A DNA stretch of 41,984 bases from Saccoglossus kowalevskii (GCF_000003605.2 NW_003130360.1:222811-264794); one strand, 5' to 3'. Shown: positions 1-11,953, counted from the first letter of the stretch. Notes: generated by a model from the letters alone, not told the origin. A program made the numbers and translations.

Positions 1-159
1 ATAACATTTGGATCACTAAATCCGATAAGAAATCCGAGCCAGCAAATCGTTTTGACACAGATTACTATAATGGTGGGCCATTTAAAAATCAAGGAGCAAT
101 CTTTTCACGTATTGTGTATCCAGTAGAGCTTGTTGTTTGACCTTTCTTTTTCAGTATAG

Positions 160-192
160 CCATGGAAGGTACTCCGGGGTTACCTTCCATGG
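160..192. repeat. Short perfect hairpin
   Basis: Two 12-base arms (160-171 and 181-192, CCATGGAAGGTA and its complement) flank a 9-base loop. It lies in non-coding DNA and has no recognised role. It may be a remnant of an inverted-repeat element. Confidence 0.6.
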
Positions 193-223
193 TATAGCGA
201 AATTGTTATAATGTATACAACCA

Positions 224-310
224 ATGGTGGTCGTCGCGCCGCGTTCTGCTCGATATGGGACTCATAGCGACCTCATAGCGACGCGTTGCGGGACGACCAC
301 CGCCCTTTAA
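224..310. mobile_element. Truncated TTAA MITE, GGGCGGT family
   Basis: The right end reads GACGACCACCGCCCTTTAA, which matches the terminal repeat of the elements at 2642-2935 and 31179-31266. The left arm (GGTGGTCGTCGCGCC) is present, but the outermost AAAGGGC and the left TTAA are missing. No coding capacity is visible. It is a small non-autonomous DNA element. Confidence 0.6.
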
Positions 311-1749
311 AGAACTCACTGACTTTTAAATACGGGAGAATTGTGCCCACAAGGATTCTTTAGCTGATCTGGTCAGCAAAATTTTGTTAACTTGCCAAAT
401 GTTTCTCGCCAATTTTTCGCCCCAGAAAAAGTTGCACACGTGCGGAGACACAGTAGTGTGTTACAAAATATAGAATAGAATCCACCGACGAGGGCGCAGC
501 AACTCACGGCGACTCATGTCAAGACAGCTCACCGATTGTTCAGCAATAATAAGTACATGTACTCAGTTTTTTTTTTTAATGTGCCATTTTGGTTGACATT
601 TATTACTACTTAATAATAATACTCGACGTAAACAGCTGACATGAATCACTAATACAATGCCATCTACGCCGAAACTGACTAAAATACACTGCTGCCGCGG
701 TATCAGTAGTGGCGGCGGCACGGGGGAGGGGGTCAGAGGGGCGGCCGCCCCTTCGAAAAAAACGTTTGGGGCGTCGCCCCTCCAAAATCAAGCTGAAACC
801 TTTTGTGTCAGCAAAATTTGCCCCTCGAAATGCAGGAAATAGCGTTTTAGAGGGTCTAGATTTCAAAATGTTTAAGGGTGAGCATTCCCCGGACCCCTCA
901 GTAAGATCGCGCCTTCGGCAAGAGCGAGGTTGGTAAACAGATCTCGCCCCTCCATGGAAAATGTTATGCTGCCGCATCTGATCAGTTATCACGTTGCATA
1001 CTTGGGCCACGTACAAGTCATTACAAACTAACTGCTAAAATGTTATGAGTCATAAAATGTAGGTTTGAATATAATACGTGTGGAAATAATCACCGCCATA
1101 TTCATGTGTTCTTTGTTTCAAATGTTAACCTAAATAGAATAAGAAATGGAATGTTTGTGTAGCTTATGGTGCTGTAGCCGACATTACTAAACCAGGGAAC
1201 AATATTTCTAGTACTGAGTTAGGTCTCGTACGGAGATTAATATATAAGCACGTTAGTAGCGAATCTCGCGTCAGTTATCTCAAACCACTAAGTAGAATTA
1301 TTCTTGGTAATTTACCCTGAAACATACATTTATTCTCTTGGTGATATAGGTCAGATTCAAGATACATGATTTGGCACAGATGCAGCTATTTTGAGAGAAC
1401 TCTATTAGATTATTCAGTTTCGGCTCTAGTTGGCGCTGTCTGCGAAAATGCATTATCCGCTTCACATGTCCTGGGGTCAACCTGTTTGGCATCTTCGTCA
1501 GCCAAGGACCAATTACTAGTATTCGACCGAAGTCTCAACATTATGAATGGCCGGCTTTAGCGAAACTGTGCGATTCGGACGATGCCTGTTTGGAAACACG
1601 ACAAATCGTATCAATGCCAGATGCGAGCAATCTGTGAAAACAAATTAGCATAATTTAACCCATAATTGTGGACCATTCCCATTCAAAACAGACAAAGTAT
1701 AGAATTGAAATGATGATATTAAGATTTTATTTCAAATCAACCTGTTATA
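311..1749. other. No gene seen; GC-rich dispersed repeat at about 700-945
   Basis: No conserved protein is recognisable. The part at about 700-945 is far more GC-rich than its surroundings, with C- and G-rich runs on both strands (around 715-750, 770-785 and 885-900), and looks like a fragment of an interspersed repeat. A 19-base sequence beginning CGACGAGGGCGCAGC occurs at 486-504 and again at 2049-2067. The open frames here have no domain and fall on the GC-rich repeat, so they are not called as genes. Confidence 0.5.
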
Positions 1750-1896
1750 AACTGCACACACGGTATATGGTTATTATCTTCGTTCGGGTGAGAACCACTT
1801 GTTTTCGATTCCTTACCAGTATCTTCACATTTTCAATGGTACGGCGGCCTTCCCTAAACGCACTCACACCCATCATAGTCCCAGAACATGGAATAT
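1750..1896 (-). pseudogene. Decayed ApeC-domain fragment (last-exon relic)
   Basis: On the minus strand this segment matches the end of exon 7 of gene A. An aromatic-Trp-Asp stretch (FWD, about 1877-1886) corresponds to FYWD. After an insertion of roughly 40 bases, CEDTG.ES.T.G.HP.ED follows (about 1775-1829), matching the same spacing in gene A at about 12 of 17 residues. It shares the Cys of gene A's WDCEDTG, where gene C has Asn, so it derives from a gene A-like paralogue. In-frame TAG and TGA codons lie between the two blocks, and no upstream exon is visible, so it cannot encode a working domain. It lies 4.5 kb beyond the 3' end of gene A on the same strand, as expected for a dead further member of the array. 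Confidence 0.65.
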
Positions 1897-2641
1897 GACT
1901 TGTTCAGGGAGTAAGGAAAGAGAAGATGTTCTAGAATAAAAACGTAAGTCACATCGATTCACATGAATTAACTCATATAAATCGAATGTATTTGTGAAAG
2001 TAACCCGACCAAAATGTACGTTGCGTCCTAGGTTGAGTCTAAGTCCGTCGACGAGGGCGCAGCAACTACACTGGAAATGATCACAGCCTCTGTGATAAGG
2101 TAATATTGATTATTCTGACAACTAATACATGGCCATGATTGGTCACTCATAGCCCTATTTAGCGTACATCATTTATTCACATCATGTTTGTATGATAGAT
2201 ACAAACTGCTTATTTGCAATGTCCAATTTAGGAGAGATGTTTACTAAAGGAATACACGGCGTGTATTGATGCATGTAGTACTGATATTTGATAACACATC
2301 TTGATAAATACAGTAGAGCATGATATAAAAGTGTTATTTCGACAACAAAAGTAGTTGGATTCATGGAATAAACAGATTAAAACACTAGTACGACAGCACT
2401 GCGTTTGACATATACGTACAGAATATTCAAAGCCCCCTGGCGATTTTGTTTATTTATTCAATATATAAGGTTAGTTAATTGCCAAAACGATGTTTTTATT
2501 TACATCAAACAATATTATTTGAACATGCTCCAAATACATAAATATGTATGGTGCTTTAACTCGAATAGTACTGGTATCTGTGCTAAAAACTTTAAAACGA
2601 TTGGTGCAAATAAGCTGACATCAATAGAATAGACCCCGATA
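1897..2641. other. No gene seen
   Basis: AT-rich DNA with no recognisable exon, RNA gene or clear repeat apart from the second copy of the 19-base direct repeat at 2049-2067. Confidence 0.5.
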
Positions 2642-2935
2642 GTTAAAGGGCGGTAGTCGTCGCGCCACGCATGCGCGAAATATATGGGTCTCATATAAAC
2701 AAAGATGGCGACTTTGGCTGTTGCGCAGATCAACGAGTACAAAGCTTTAATTAGGTATGTTTTAGGTGATTGGAAGGTATCAATAAAGTCACAGGCTGTA
2801 ATTAGTGCTATTCGCGCCCAAGTCAAGCCTCATACTTATGATTTCCATTAGAAAAGCGCATTGGATTGTGGGAAAATCGATGTTTATCAACACAAATGTT
2901 GCACATGCGCGGTGTGACGACTACCGCCCTTTAAC
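2642..2935. mobile_element. TTAA-flanked MITE, GGGCGGT family (most complete copy)
   Basis: The left end GTTAAAGGGCGGTAGTCGTC and the right end GACGACTACCGCCCTTTAAC are exact inverted repeats of 20 bases, with weaker pairing further in around CGCGCATGCGC. Both ends carry TTAA, the target site duplicated by piggyBac transposases. At 294 bp it has no coding capacity. The left 95 bases are shared with the fragment at 41474-41558, and the terminal repeats with 224-310 and 31179-31266. The piggyBac assignment is inferred from TTAA alone. Confidence 0.75.
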
Positions 2936-3327
2936 AGTTATAGGTGTGAACAAGAACTTCTTTAGTAGTCTGATGTCAAAGTCAGCATGTAAGCTACACA
3001 TGCACGGACGACAGGAATTTGTAAATTACGAATTACTTTGTCGTGGTGCACAACTGAAACTGGAATAAAAAAGACCGACGTTGAGGACGTTCTTTGGCAC
3101 AACAGTTTTGTAAATTTAAATTTTGAAAAAAATAGCCGAAAATTTTAAAATTCGGGGTGCAAAGGTTTGTGTTATCACAGTGTTAGTCCGTTGTAATGGC
3201 GTTAAGAATTGTAAATTTTTGAAATTTGAAAACAAGAATACCTCAGCACCTGTGTTATGCTATCTTGGACCTAATCGAAAGAGATATTCGTAAATATTGA
3301 TTTTATAATTTAATTATGACCTATATT
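2936..3327. other. No gene seen
   Basis: AT-rich intergenic DNA between two inverted-repeat elements. No exon or RNA gene is recognisable. Confidence 0.5.
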
Positions 3328-4004
3328 AGTTGTGTTCACGTTACACGAAGTACGGGCTAAGATTTAAGCTGATTTAGGCTTATCTAGCATATTTGCATTT
3401 CGGCTAGACCCAATTGCGTCCACGAACAGGGAGGGCCAGTCGTTAGCACGGGCTAAGGGGTGCCATTAGTCGGTGACATTTGGTAAGCCGCTATTTACGA
3501 ACGAAAAACGGATGACACGCGCGAGGTTCTATTTCTGCTGCTGGCATGTTTCGTTCTAATTTTGAAGCGACGTGCACAGGAACGCGAGAGAAGACGGACC
3601 TAACTTATTTGGATGCACATAAACAGTATACAACGGTCGTAACAGAATACAGAGTTTTATTAATGCATGTCGTAGACAGCGAACCAAATTTATTTTGTCT
3701 ACGATTGGAGCTGCTGTACGCTCTACTACAGTGACCCGATTAGTGTGGAAGCGAGGGCGGAGTAATGACTGGTGGAATAGTGTCGTTATACGAACATGGG
3801 ACAATTTTCACACCCAAAGGTCGCCGCAGAGAGCGCTTAGCCCTGAGCTAAGCGTTCGCGCATACTTCGTTAGCCCGTGCTAAGGTCTAGACCGCGTCTT
3901 AAATTCGGATCAGATTTAACCCGTACTTAGCATTCCTTAGCCCGTGCTAAGCGTTCACGCACGTTTGCTTAGCACGGGCTAAGGAGCTGTGCGTGAACGC
4001 AACT
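3328..4004. mobile_element. Fold-back element with repeated near-palindromic motifs
   Basis: The ends AGTTGTGTTCACG (3328) and CGTGAACGCAACT (to 4004) are inverted repeats with one mismatch. Inside, a 14-base near-palindrome TTAGCACGGGCTAA or its complement occurs at 3443-3456, 3870-3883, 3937-3950 and 3969-3982. A variant lies at 3837-3851 and a half copy near 3351-3360. Both orientations are present, mostly packed towards the right end. Sub-terminal motif clusters of this kind often serve as transposase binding sites. No transposase frame is visible, so the element is probably non-autonomous. Confidence 0.7.
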
Positions 4005-5583
4005 ATTGTTATCAGCCGACCATGACCTTGCATTTGAACTCCGTGTATTTATTTGGTTAAATCTACTATAGCTTAGAGTTACGGTTACGGAATTCATAGC
4101 TACCTAAATGTAAATACATATATATAATTTACTAATTCAGAATAAATATAGTTGTACATCCTACTATAGCGAATTGTGTAGTTTGACAGTAGAATGACAT
4201 ATGGAGTATACTAGCAACATGTACACGAATCCTATGAAGTGAGGAACTTCTGTGAGATTGCCAGATTTAAGACGAGGGAGAGAGGTGTACCAATCACATG
4301 CTGCGTAGACAACATGTCGCAGAGCGTCAGACCTCCCACTTGAGAATAAAGCAAACTTTTCCCAGGCAAATGTCGCCATGCCTGACAATCAACTACCTAA
4401 CCATAGTCATGTACAAAGCGTGATTCGTCATGGTTGTTCATGATATGTGACCATGGTTGAGCAAAAACCACCATAGTAGTCCAATAGTCACAAAGTATAC
4501 CGCACTGCAACCCCCAACCGTTCTATTGTTGTTGACAATATATGAAATAGGAAAAAGGAGGTGTACTTTTCTTCTGTATTTACACCACGTATAACTGGGG
4601 TGTAAAGATGGTCAAAACAAATTTGTTTGTAAGGGTGAAAAGCAAGTGTCACTAGCATTACAAAGAATAAATCACGGTATTCTCGTTATGGCAAATACAG
4701 ACAATAAATGTGAATGGTTTATGAAAATTTGTACCATGATTGCTATGAATTGATTGTTGTCACGTCCCCTTATATTTAGACTCGTATATAAACATTTGTT
4801 GGCATGCCTTCCAAAAACGCTCTTGACATCACTGCTCTTATTGCATTTTTTATATAACCCCCTAACCCAGCAAAGATTTGTGTTTTTATTCCACAAAGAC
4901 GCCATTTAAATCTTGGACATGCCTGAAGCTTGGCTTACGTTACAGATATTACATTTTAAAGTGATTGGTTTCAATTGTTGCCGTAGTTTAGGCATATATT
5001 AATATATACTTAATATATAATATGTTAGTTACCCTATCTGTCTTGAGCACCCCACAACCAACAGAGTTTGTATATCATAAATACAATGAAAATTATATCA
5101 TATTTAATATTTTAACAATAAAGCCAATGTATATTATCTAACTAACGTATAAGATACCAGATTTGTGTAATCCATCCGCGCTGATATTTTTTCTATCAGT
5201 AGTAGCTTTTACTAGTAGTTATTTCCTCTCTTGCCTTGGCAAATTGGAACAGTTACTGACAAACTAGCCTGAAATAGTCGTAAACATGTTAAGAGTGATA
5301 CGGGGTGTTTTGTAATCAAATTGGACTTTTCATCCGAGAGGGGGTGGCGGCAGATCCTATTTCGTTTCAATTTAATACAATATGTAATTAATCAGATAAA
5401 TTCTGGAGATAAAATGTAGTATTGCGAGAAGCAATGTCCAGATTTTTTTTCGAGCGAGTAGCGATATTGCTATTGTCAATATTGTTTTGAGTAATACCAC
5501 GCGTGTATGTGTAACTATATCAGCACGAACATTGTGAAAAAGAACGAGCGTTACGGCCATTACTTGTGAGAGTGGTGGAAAGT
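4005..5583. other. No gene seen
   Basis: Very AT-rich DNA, for example TATATTAATATATACTTAA near 4995-5015. No exon with homology to the cluster, no RNA gene and no clear terminal repeats are recognisable. Confidence 0.5.
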
Positions 5584-5761
5584 AGACTGGCGCAGTCGGG
5601 GCGATTAATTTGTTTTTGTAGTTTAAATAAAATAAAAAAAATTGCAAAATGGAAGTGTTAGCGCGAAATCCCCTGTAACTGCGAAATCATTTCGCGCTAA
5701 CACCTCCATTTTCGCGATTTTATTTTATTTATTTAAACTACAAAACTACAAACACCAGTCT
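5584..5761. mobile_element. Small fold-back MITE, AGACTGG ends
   Basis: The left end AGACTGG and the right end CCAGTCT are complementary. The arms stay complementary through a stretch containing TAGTTTAAATAAA and up to TGTTAGCGCGAAAT, leaving a loop of about 20 bases near 5670-5688. The left arm has an extra run of about 18 bases near 5592-5610. There is no coding capacity. It is not obviously related to the TTAA elements. Confidence 0.7.
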
Positions 5762-6361
5762 AGGTGAAAAGCACAATGTGCGTACTTCCTGGCGCGTTCT
5801 CGTTATTACAGAGGAATTCACAAATATATGATGTGACGAATATTGTGAAACACCAAACGATATTGACTCCAACTATATCTAAAACTAGTGAATATTTTGT
5901 TATTTCTATCTGTAATGTTGAATTTGAGAATAATTTTAAATTCGCAGATATATATGGACTATCCACATTTGGGAATGAATCGCCCGAGTGTTGCAATAGA
6001 ACATTCTAAAGTGAACAAGACGACTCGCCGACTCTATGTTTAGGTTTTTTTTTTCGCAAAACGAATAATATATTGCTAATCGGCATGGTTTTATACATAT
6101 ACCAGTTATGATTACGTAAGTTTATACTACAAAAATTAAAGTGACCACCACTCGAAAGGTTGCAAAAAACAAACAAAAAACGATGGTATCTCTCGATTCA
6201 TTGTGCTCTATGCACCGTGTTATTTTTGGACCTTGGTTCAGAAGATTATACCTACACGGTCGAAAAAAACTCCGGGTCAATATATATCGCGTACTAGTGT
6301 GGATAGAATACCACATATAGAATAGAATTCACATATAGAAGTTTTTAATTCAGACATTTAG
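5762..6361. other. No gene seen; 3' flank of gene A
   Basis: AT-rich sequence downstream of the minus-strand MACPF-ApeC gene. No exon or repeat is recognised. Confidence 0.5.
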
Positions 6362-6378
6362 TTTATTTGCAATTTATT
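6362..6378 (-). terminator. Polyadenylation signals of gene A
   Basis: Two minus-strand AATAAA hexamers (TTTATT at 6362-6367 and 6373-6378 on the plus strand) lie 32-48 bases past the stop codon of gene A. That is a normal position for cleavage and polyadenylation signals. Confidence 0.55.
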
Positions 6379-6409
6379 TTAAGATGTTCAGACAATATGA
6401 TATATTATT

Positions 6410-9400
6410 TTAGTTATAGACACAGTAATGTAATCGGTGATTCTCGGAGCCACCGTCTTCATACGGATGGAAACCGTTAGTTTCCGATTCATTGCCAGTA
6501 TCTTCACAATCCCAGTAAAACCACTGATGACTGACGGTCATGCCGTAAACTTCGGGACAGAGAGTTGTTCGTTTGATGAGGACAAAGGGGTCGGTTGTTG
6601 GCAGGTAGATCACGTGGGCAGCGTCTGGCGCGTCTTCCCGACAACAGTAATGGATCATAGTATCTTCGTCGTAGATGCCGTCTGGTAATTCGCCACCGAG
6701 GTCGTTAGAGTTATTGAAATCTTCATCGTCCCAGTAGACATAGCCGGTTTGAAACCCTGAAACACAAAGCAAAGTCATCATAGTTGAGAATAAAAAAACT
6801 ATGAATCAAACCGCGAGAAAACTCTAATTGGGCCCACCGGGACAAGCCCCTAGACCCCATATTCACTGTTCCTAATGGTCGCGTAAATATAAGCGTATGG
6901 ATGCCGATCACCCTGCCGATATGGGTTTCATCTGTGTTAGGTAATCAATAATATATATTAGAGATATACTATATTCTAAATGACGAATAACATCAGAATC
7001 AAGTAAAAAAAAAATAAGTAGTTGAACGATATCGCTTCTACTAATCAACATCATTTTTGACGTTGTGCAAGCGATTGGCGTTAGAGGGCGCGACTCCAAG
7101 AATGTGTACGTGTTATTGTTCACTTATATACCTGCGGGGCAGACACCACCTTCTCTGTAAATACAGTACTCCCCCCGCATCCATTTCCAGTCATAAGTTG
7201 TGACGACATCGTTTAATTTCATACAGAAATTCTGCTGCATGTTGGCATCATCAACCGGTCCTTTCAAGCTGTAAGGGTCTGACCACTGATTATCTGCAGC
7301 GACATCAGCAGTGTCATGGTAGCGCCACCCTGTTGTATATGTAAAATCTGGCGACGAGGGACAACTGGGATTGAAGACTGTCTCTGGTACACCGTATAGA
7401 CCATCGGGCCACGTAATCGGTGTCACTACAACAGGGTCTGTGGTTACATAAAATGAATGAGTAAGAGTACAATTACTATAATATAATACACATTCCTTTT
7501 GACAGTCTTGCGACGGCCACTGTAAGTTTAAAGCGGGGGGGGGGGGTCGCCACCTGTGCATGCGCTAGATGGGCCATAGCTTACATTACATTGTCGTTGT
7601 TTACAAAAAAGCGTCCACCCACGTGCTTTTGCATTTTTAGCGTGTGTTGTTATCGTCGCTTGGGACTCAATTCCCGCGCGTGCGCAGGTGACCATCCTCA
7701 CACTTTAAGGTAAATTGATGATATGATATGGCACTGCATTAAAGCACAAAACTATTTTAATGCAATCTATGTTCTCGTACATAATATATTCGGCGGTATG
7801 TGATTGTCCGTACACTAACATTGTTGTACACACACAAATAAACACATTACTACGAACATTACCTTGCAAAAATGCAACATGCATTATTAACAACTACAAA
7901 TGTAGGCATCGACCCACATTGTAATTCACGACGTAGATATGTGTCACTTACTTGAAGGGGTGTCAGCGTTCTTGTACTCCGCATATACTTGCAACGCCTT
8001 CAACACATTAATTTGCAGAGTGAGGAGGTCGGGTAACTCTTGCAGCGCACAGTCATATTCTGCAAATCGACCCCAGAAGGTGCTGTCCAAGACCTCATCT
8101 ATGCTAATCACCTCAATTGCGATTGGAACAGACAACTCCTCGTCACCGGTGTGAAGAGTACCCAGTGATACACCAACACCTGACGTCGCAAGAGTCGTAT
8201 ACGCTGTCATATCAACGCGCAAGGAATCGTCATATCCGTTGTATGGGCCATTGTAGATGACTGTATTTGGATACTGAAATATTATTACGGAAACATCGAT
8301 GATGCTTAATACTCACTGGAAGACATCAAATATCAACAAGCTGCAAGAAGCAGCGGCTAACGATAGTAGATATACTTACTTCTTCCGCTGCATGGTGCAC
8401 CACATCAACTCTACCTGTCTCGTATCTTGTTGTAGATTTCTGACCGAGAGACACATTGATTACCACGTCCTGTAAATATAGATTATTTTCAATAAATCTA
8501 ACGAGCTGCGCCAGTGGGATTGGTGTGGGTGACGATATCCGTAGAAATTTAATCAATTTAAAATTAGAAGGCACTCCGAGAGCGTAAACTTCCACAAAAA
8601 AATGCAAATTACTATGGTATATATTCTCACCCTGCCTCTTTAAGCTTTATTCACACAACGAATCAGACAATGATTCTGTCTAGTAATGGTGAAAACAAAA
8701 TTTTTAAAAGCGAGGGACCCAGATCTCCCATATAATCTAACTACTTGGGTTATGTCTGAATCATAACAATGCTTAATAAAAAAGGAAAAATTGACTTTAA
8801 ACTTGGGGAAATAAATAATAACTAAACATTCTAGTTCTATGGCAACGAGATCAATACCTCAATCAACTATTAACCCACAGGTATTTATTTTCAACAACCC
8901 ACTTCGGAAACAAATTTATAACCACGAGTGCGAAAAGAACTAAGTCGTCACTATCATGGGTTTTCTATAACATATTTTCGGTTGCCATGGAAAGTGTACA
9001 GGACATCCAAATGATTACCGGCACTCGTATTACCACTTTTACACAAGTACGAGACTAAATCATGAAATTAATAATAAATAGTACAGAAAAGCCGGTAATG
9101 CACCATCTTGAAATGTATAATGCTCCAGCTACTGTCTCCATTGGAGGTGATTGGATACGAAATCGGAAGAGCAGACAATGGTAATGGTAGTGTGCATACT
9201 CGCGCAAGTAATGCAAAGTGAAAACGCACTTGTTCAGTAAATGATCTCAATAATACAAAAACAAAAACGTACACTCGTTCACGAAGCTTCAATATAAATT
9301 ATAACTACGCACCGTTCCCCATGTATCCAAGTAAAGCATGTACTGTTGTTCATCATATACTAACGGCAAGTTACATGTCTGTGTTACAAAGTCAGCGTTG

Positions 9401-11914
9401 AGATAGTAGTTCTCAGATTCGAATGATCCCAACTTGTACGTGGCGTCGCCATGGTCACAAACATCCTTTTCGTCGAAGTACGTATTCCCGCCAATATTAC
9501 TATTATCGTTAACCCAGTTATACACTGCAAAATAGATGAATGCCTTGGTAAAATGGACGTACGGGAATACCGGCAAGATTTTCTATCACGTAAAGTTTTC
9601 AAATGAATAAGAAATTGTTGTCACGTGTTCATACATATATCTTTGACCTGGGTTGGATGAATTCGCTCGGAGATTTATTTGTAATTTTGTGTTACACCCG
9701 ATTAGTCTATTTTTTTCTCCACTTACTCTCAAATTTAGTTTAGTAGAGCGATTCTGACTGACCATGGGTCTATGAGCAAGAGCAAGTGTAGATAACTGAG
9801 CAACATATAATAGAGCAGACGGCAGGCACTGAACAGTTAGAGAGAACAGTGAGTAAATTAGATTACAGTGAGTAAAGTAGATAACAGTGAGTAAAGTAGA
9901 TAACAGTAAGTAAAGTAGATTACAGTGAGTAAAGTAGATAACAGTGAGTAATGTAGATAAAAATGAGTAAAGTAGATAACAGTTAGTAAAGTAGATAACA
10001 GTGAGTAAAGTAGATAACAGTGAGTAAAGTAGATAACAATGAGTAAAGTAGATAACAGTTAGTAAAGTAGATAACAGTGAGTAAAGTAGATAACAGTGAG
10101 TAAAGTAGATAACAGTGAGTAAAGCAGATAACAGTGATTAATGTAGATAACAGTGGGTAAATAGATAATAGTGTGTAAAGTAGATAACAGTGAGTAAAGC
10201 AGATAACAGTGATTAATGTAGATAACAGTGAGTAAATAGATAACAGTGAGTAGAGTAGATGACAGTGAGTAAAGTAGATAGCAGTGAGTAAAGTAGATAA
10301 CAATGAGTAAAGTAGATAATGAGTAAAGTAGATAAAAGTGAGTAAAGTAGATAACATTGAGTAAAGTAGATAACAGTGAGTAATGTAGATAAAAATGAGT
10401 AAAGTAGATAACAGTGAGTAAAGTAGATAACAGTGAGTAATGTAGATAAAAATGAGTAAAGTAGATAACAGTGAGTAAAGTAGATAACAGTGAGTAATGT
10501 AGATAAAAATGAGTAAAGTAGATAAAAGTGAGTAAAGTAGATAACAGTCAGTAAAGTAGATAACAGTGAGTAAAGTAGATAACAATGAGTAAGTAGATGA
10601 CAGTGAGTAAAGTAGATAGCAGTGAGTAAAGTAGATAACAATGAGAAAAGTAGATAATGAGTAAAGTAGATAAAAGTGAGTAAAGTAGATAACAGTGAGT
10701 AAAGTAGATAACAGTGAGTAAATAGATAACAGTGAGTAAAGTAAATGACAGTGAGTAAAGTAGATAGCAGTGAGTAAAGTAGATAACAATGAGTAAAGTA
10801 GATAATGAGTAAAGTAGATAAAAGTGAGTAAAGTAGATAACAGTGAGTAAAGTAGATAACAGTGAGTAATGTAGATAAAAATGAGTAAAGTAGATAACAG
10901 TGAGTAAAGTAGATAACAGTGAGTAAAGTAGATAACAGTGAGTAATATAGATACAAATGAGTAAAATAGATAAAAGTGAGTAAAGTAGATAACAGTCAGT
11001 AAAGTAGATAACAGTGAGTAAAGTAGATAACAGTGAGTAATGTAGATAAAAATGAGTAAAGTAGATTACAGTGAGTAAAGTAGAAAACAGTGAGTAAAGT
11101 AGATAACAGTGAGTAATGTAGATAAAAATGAGTAAAGTATATAACAGTGAGTAAAGTAGATAACAGTGAGTAAAGTAGATAACAATGAGTAAAGTAGATA
11201 AAAGTGAGTAAACTAGATAACAGTGAGTAAAGTAGATAATGAGTAAAGTAGATAAAAGTGAGTAAAGTAGATAACAGTGAGTAAAGCAGATAACAATGAG
11301 TAAAAGTAGATTCCAGTATACAAAAATGGATAATAGTGAGTAAAACGATAATTGTGAGCAAAACTAGATAAAGGTGTACAAAATCAGACAATCTCGTGTA
11401 TCGTCCCTGTATATGAGTCAGATCAGAAACTTACGTTCACTGAGAGTGAACTCGTATCCTTCCAAGTTGTTGGCGTCAGGGTCTGTAAATAATGCACAAT
11501 AACAGTTAGAATGGATGAATTAATTAACTCGTATACATATGATTCTGCCAAAACTCGCTTATTTTCACGCTTTGTCCACTTACCCGCTCTTCCATGGTCC
11601 TTGAGACGGTGTTCTTGGTATCCCAACGTACCCCAGAAGTGTTCCTCAGTTCTTACGGTCTCGCAACTTACACCAAAATTGTAGTCCACTTCGTTGGGTT
11701 TTGGAACTCCTTCTTCATATGTTAACTCGAAAATGCGGTGCAGGAGATCCAGTCCTGGGTCGACACCTCCGATAGGTCGACGACCCTCTGGGTTGCCATA
11801 AAGACCATTGTAACTGACGCCAAGGTACTTGATAGCTCCAGGATCCTGAGTTTGTGCGAACCCTTGTGAGACAAAGATGAGATAAATAGAGAGTATCAGA
11901 GCCAATAACGACAT
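6410..11914 (-). CDS. Gene A: secreted MACPF-ApeC (apextrin-like) protein, 7 exons
   Basis: Seven exons on the minus strand: 11914-11584, 11482-11435, 9524-9313, 8469-8380, 8273-7952, 7437-7132 and 6756-6410. All have GT-AG borders, and the sum is 1656 bases, encoding 551 residues. Residues 1-20 form a signal peptide (MSLLALILSIYLIFV...), followed by the family start KYLGVSYNGLYGNPEG and GGVDPGL. Exon 3 holds YFDEK..CDHG.A.Y and ends at the MACPF signature LDTWGT, completed by Asp198 from exon 4, where the family normally has His. The ApeC domain spans about 344-551 (WPDGLYG, EYCIY, GYVYWDDED, YCCREDAP, LHYCVYN). It has nine cysteines, one (WDCED) absent from gene C. From family knowledge this is a secreted membrane-active defence protein whose ApeC part binds microbial surface molecules. 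Intron 2 holds a large minisatellite and intron 5 a MITE. Confidence 0.9.
7528..7708. mobile_element. TTAA-flanked MITE, GCGGG family, in intron 5 of gene A
   Basis: The ends TTAAAGCGGGG and CACTTTAA, with internal CACCTGTGCATGCGC and GCGCGTGCGCAGGTG, form inverted repeats. The interior (for example TTTAGCGTGTGTTGTTATCG) is nearly identical to the element at 14530-14693. The left end carries a run of about 12 G, probably slippage-prone. TTAA flanks both ends. It sits wholly within intron 5 (7438-7951) of gene A. Confidence 0.75.
9845..11370. repeat. 19-bp minisatellite, about 80 units, in intron 2 of gene A
   Basis: The consensus unit on the plus strand is AGATAACAGTGAGTAAAGT (19 bases), with 16-base variants lacking ACAG and substitutions such as AAAATG or ACAATG. 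The last units, past about 11300, are degenerate. Higher-order structure is visible. A three-unit block of 57 bases repeats at about 10383, 10440 and 10497, and a longer variant block recurs near 10254, 10593 and 10744. It lies entirely in intron 2 (9525-11434). The unit has no stop codon in some minus frames, which creates long artefactual open frames. Confidence 0.95.
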
Positions 11915-11953
11915 CTTGTAGTCGTATGAGCGATAGGGGTTTTGAAAATAAAC

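Noticed and set aside
606-1016. 136-codon minus-strand frame
   Set aside because: It overlaps a GC-rich repeat, has no recognisable domain and no splice or start context.
9845-11370. CRISPR-like array
   Set aside because: Units are contiguous with no unique spacers, and the DNA is plainly eukaryotic.
9983-11391. Long minus-strand open frames (up to 268 codons) rich in Leu, Ser, Thr and Tyr
   Set aside because: They are produced entirely by the 19-base minisatellite in intron 2 of gene A. The unit happens to lack stop codons, and no domain or start context supports translation.
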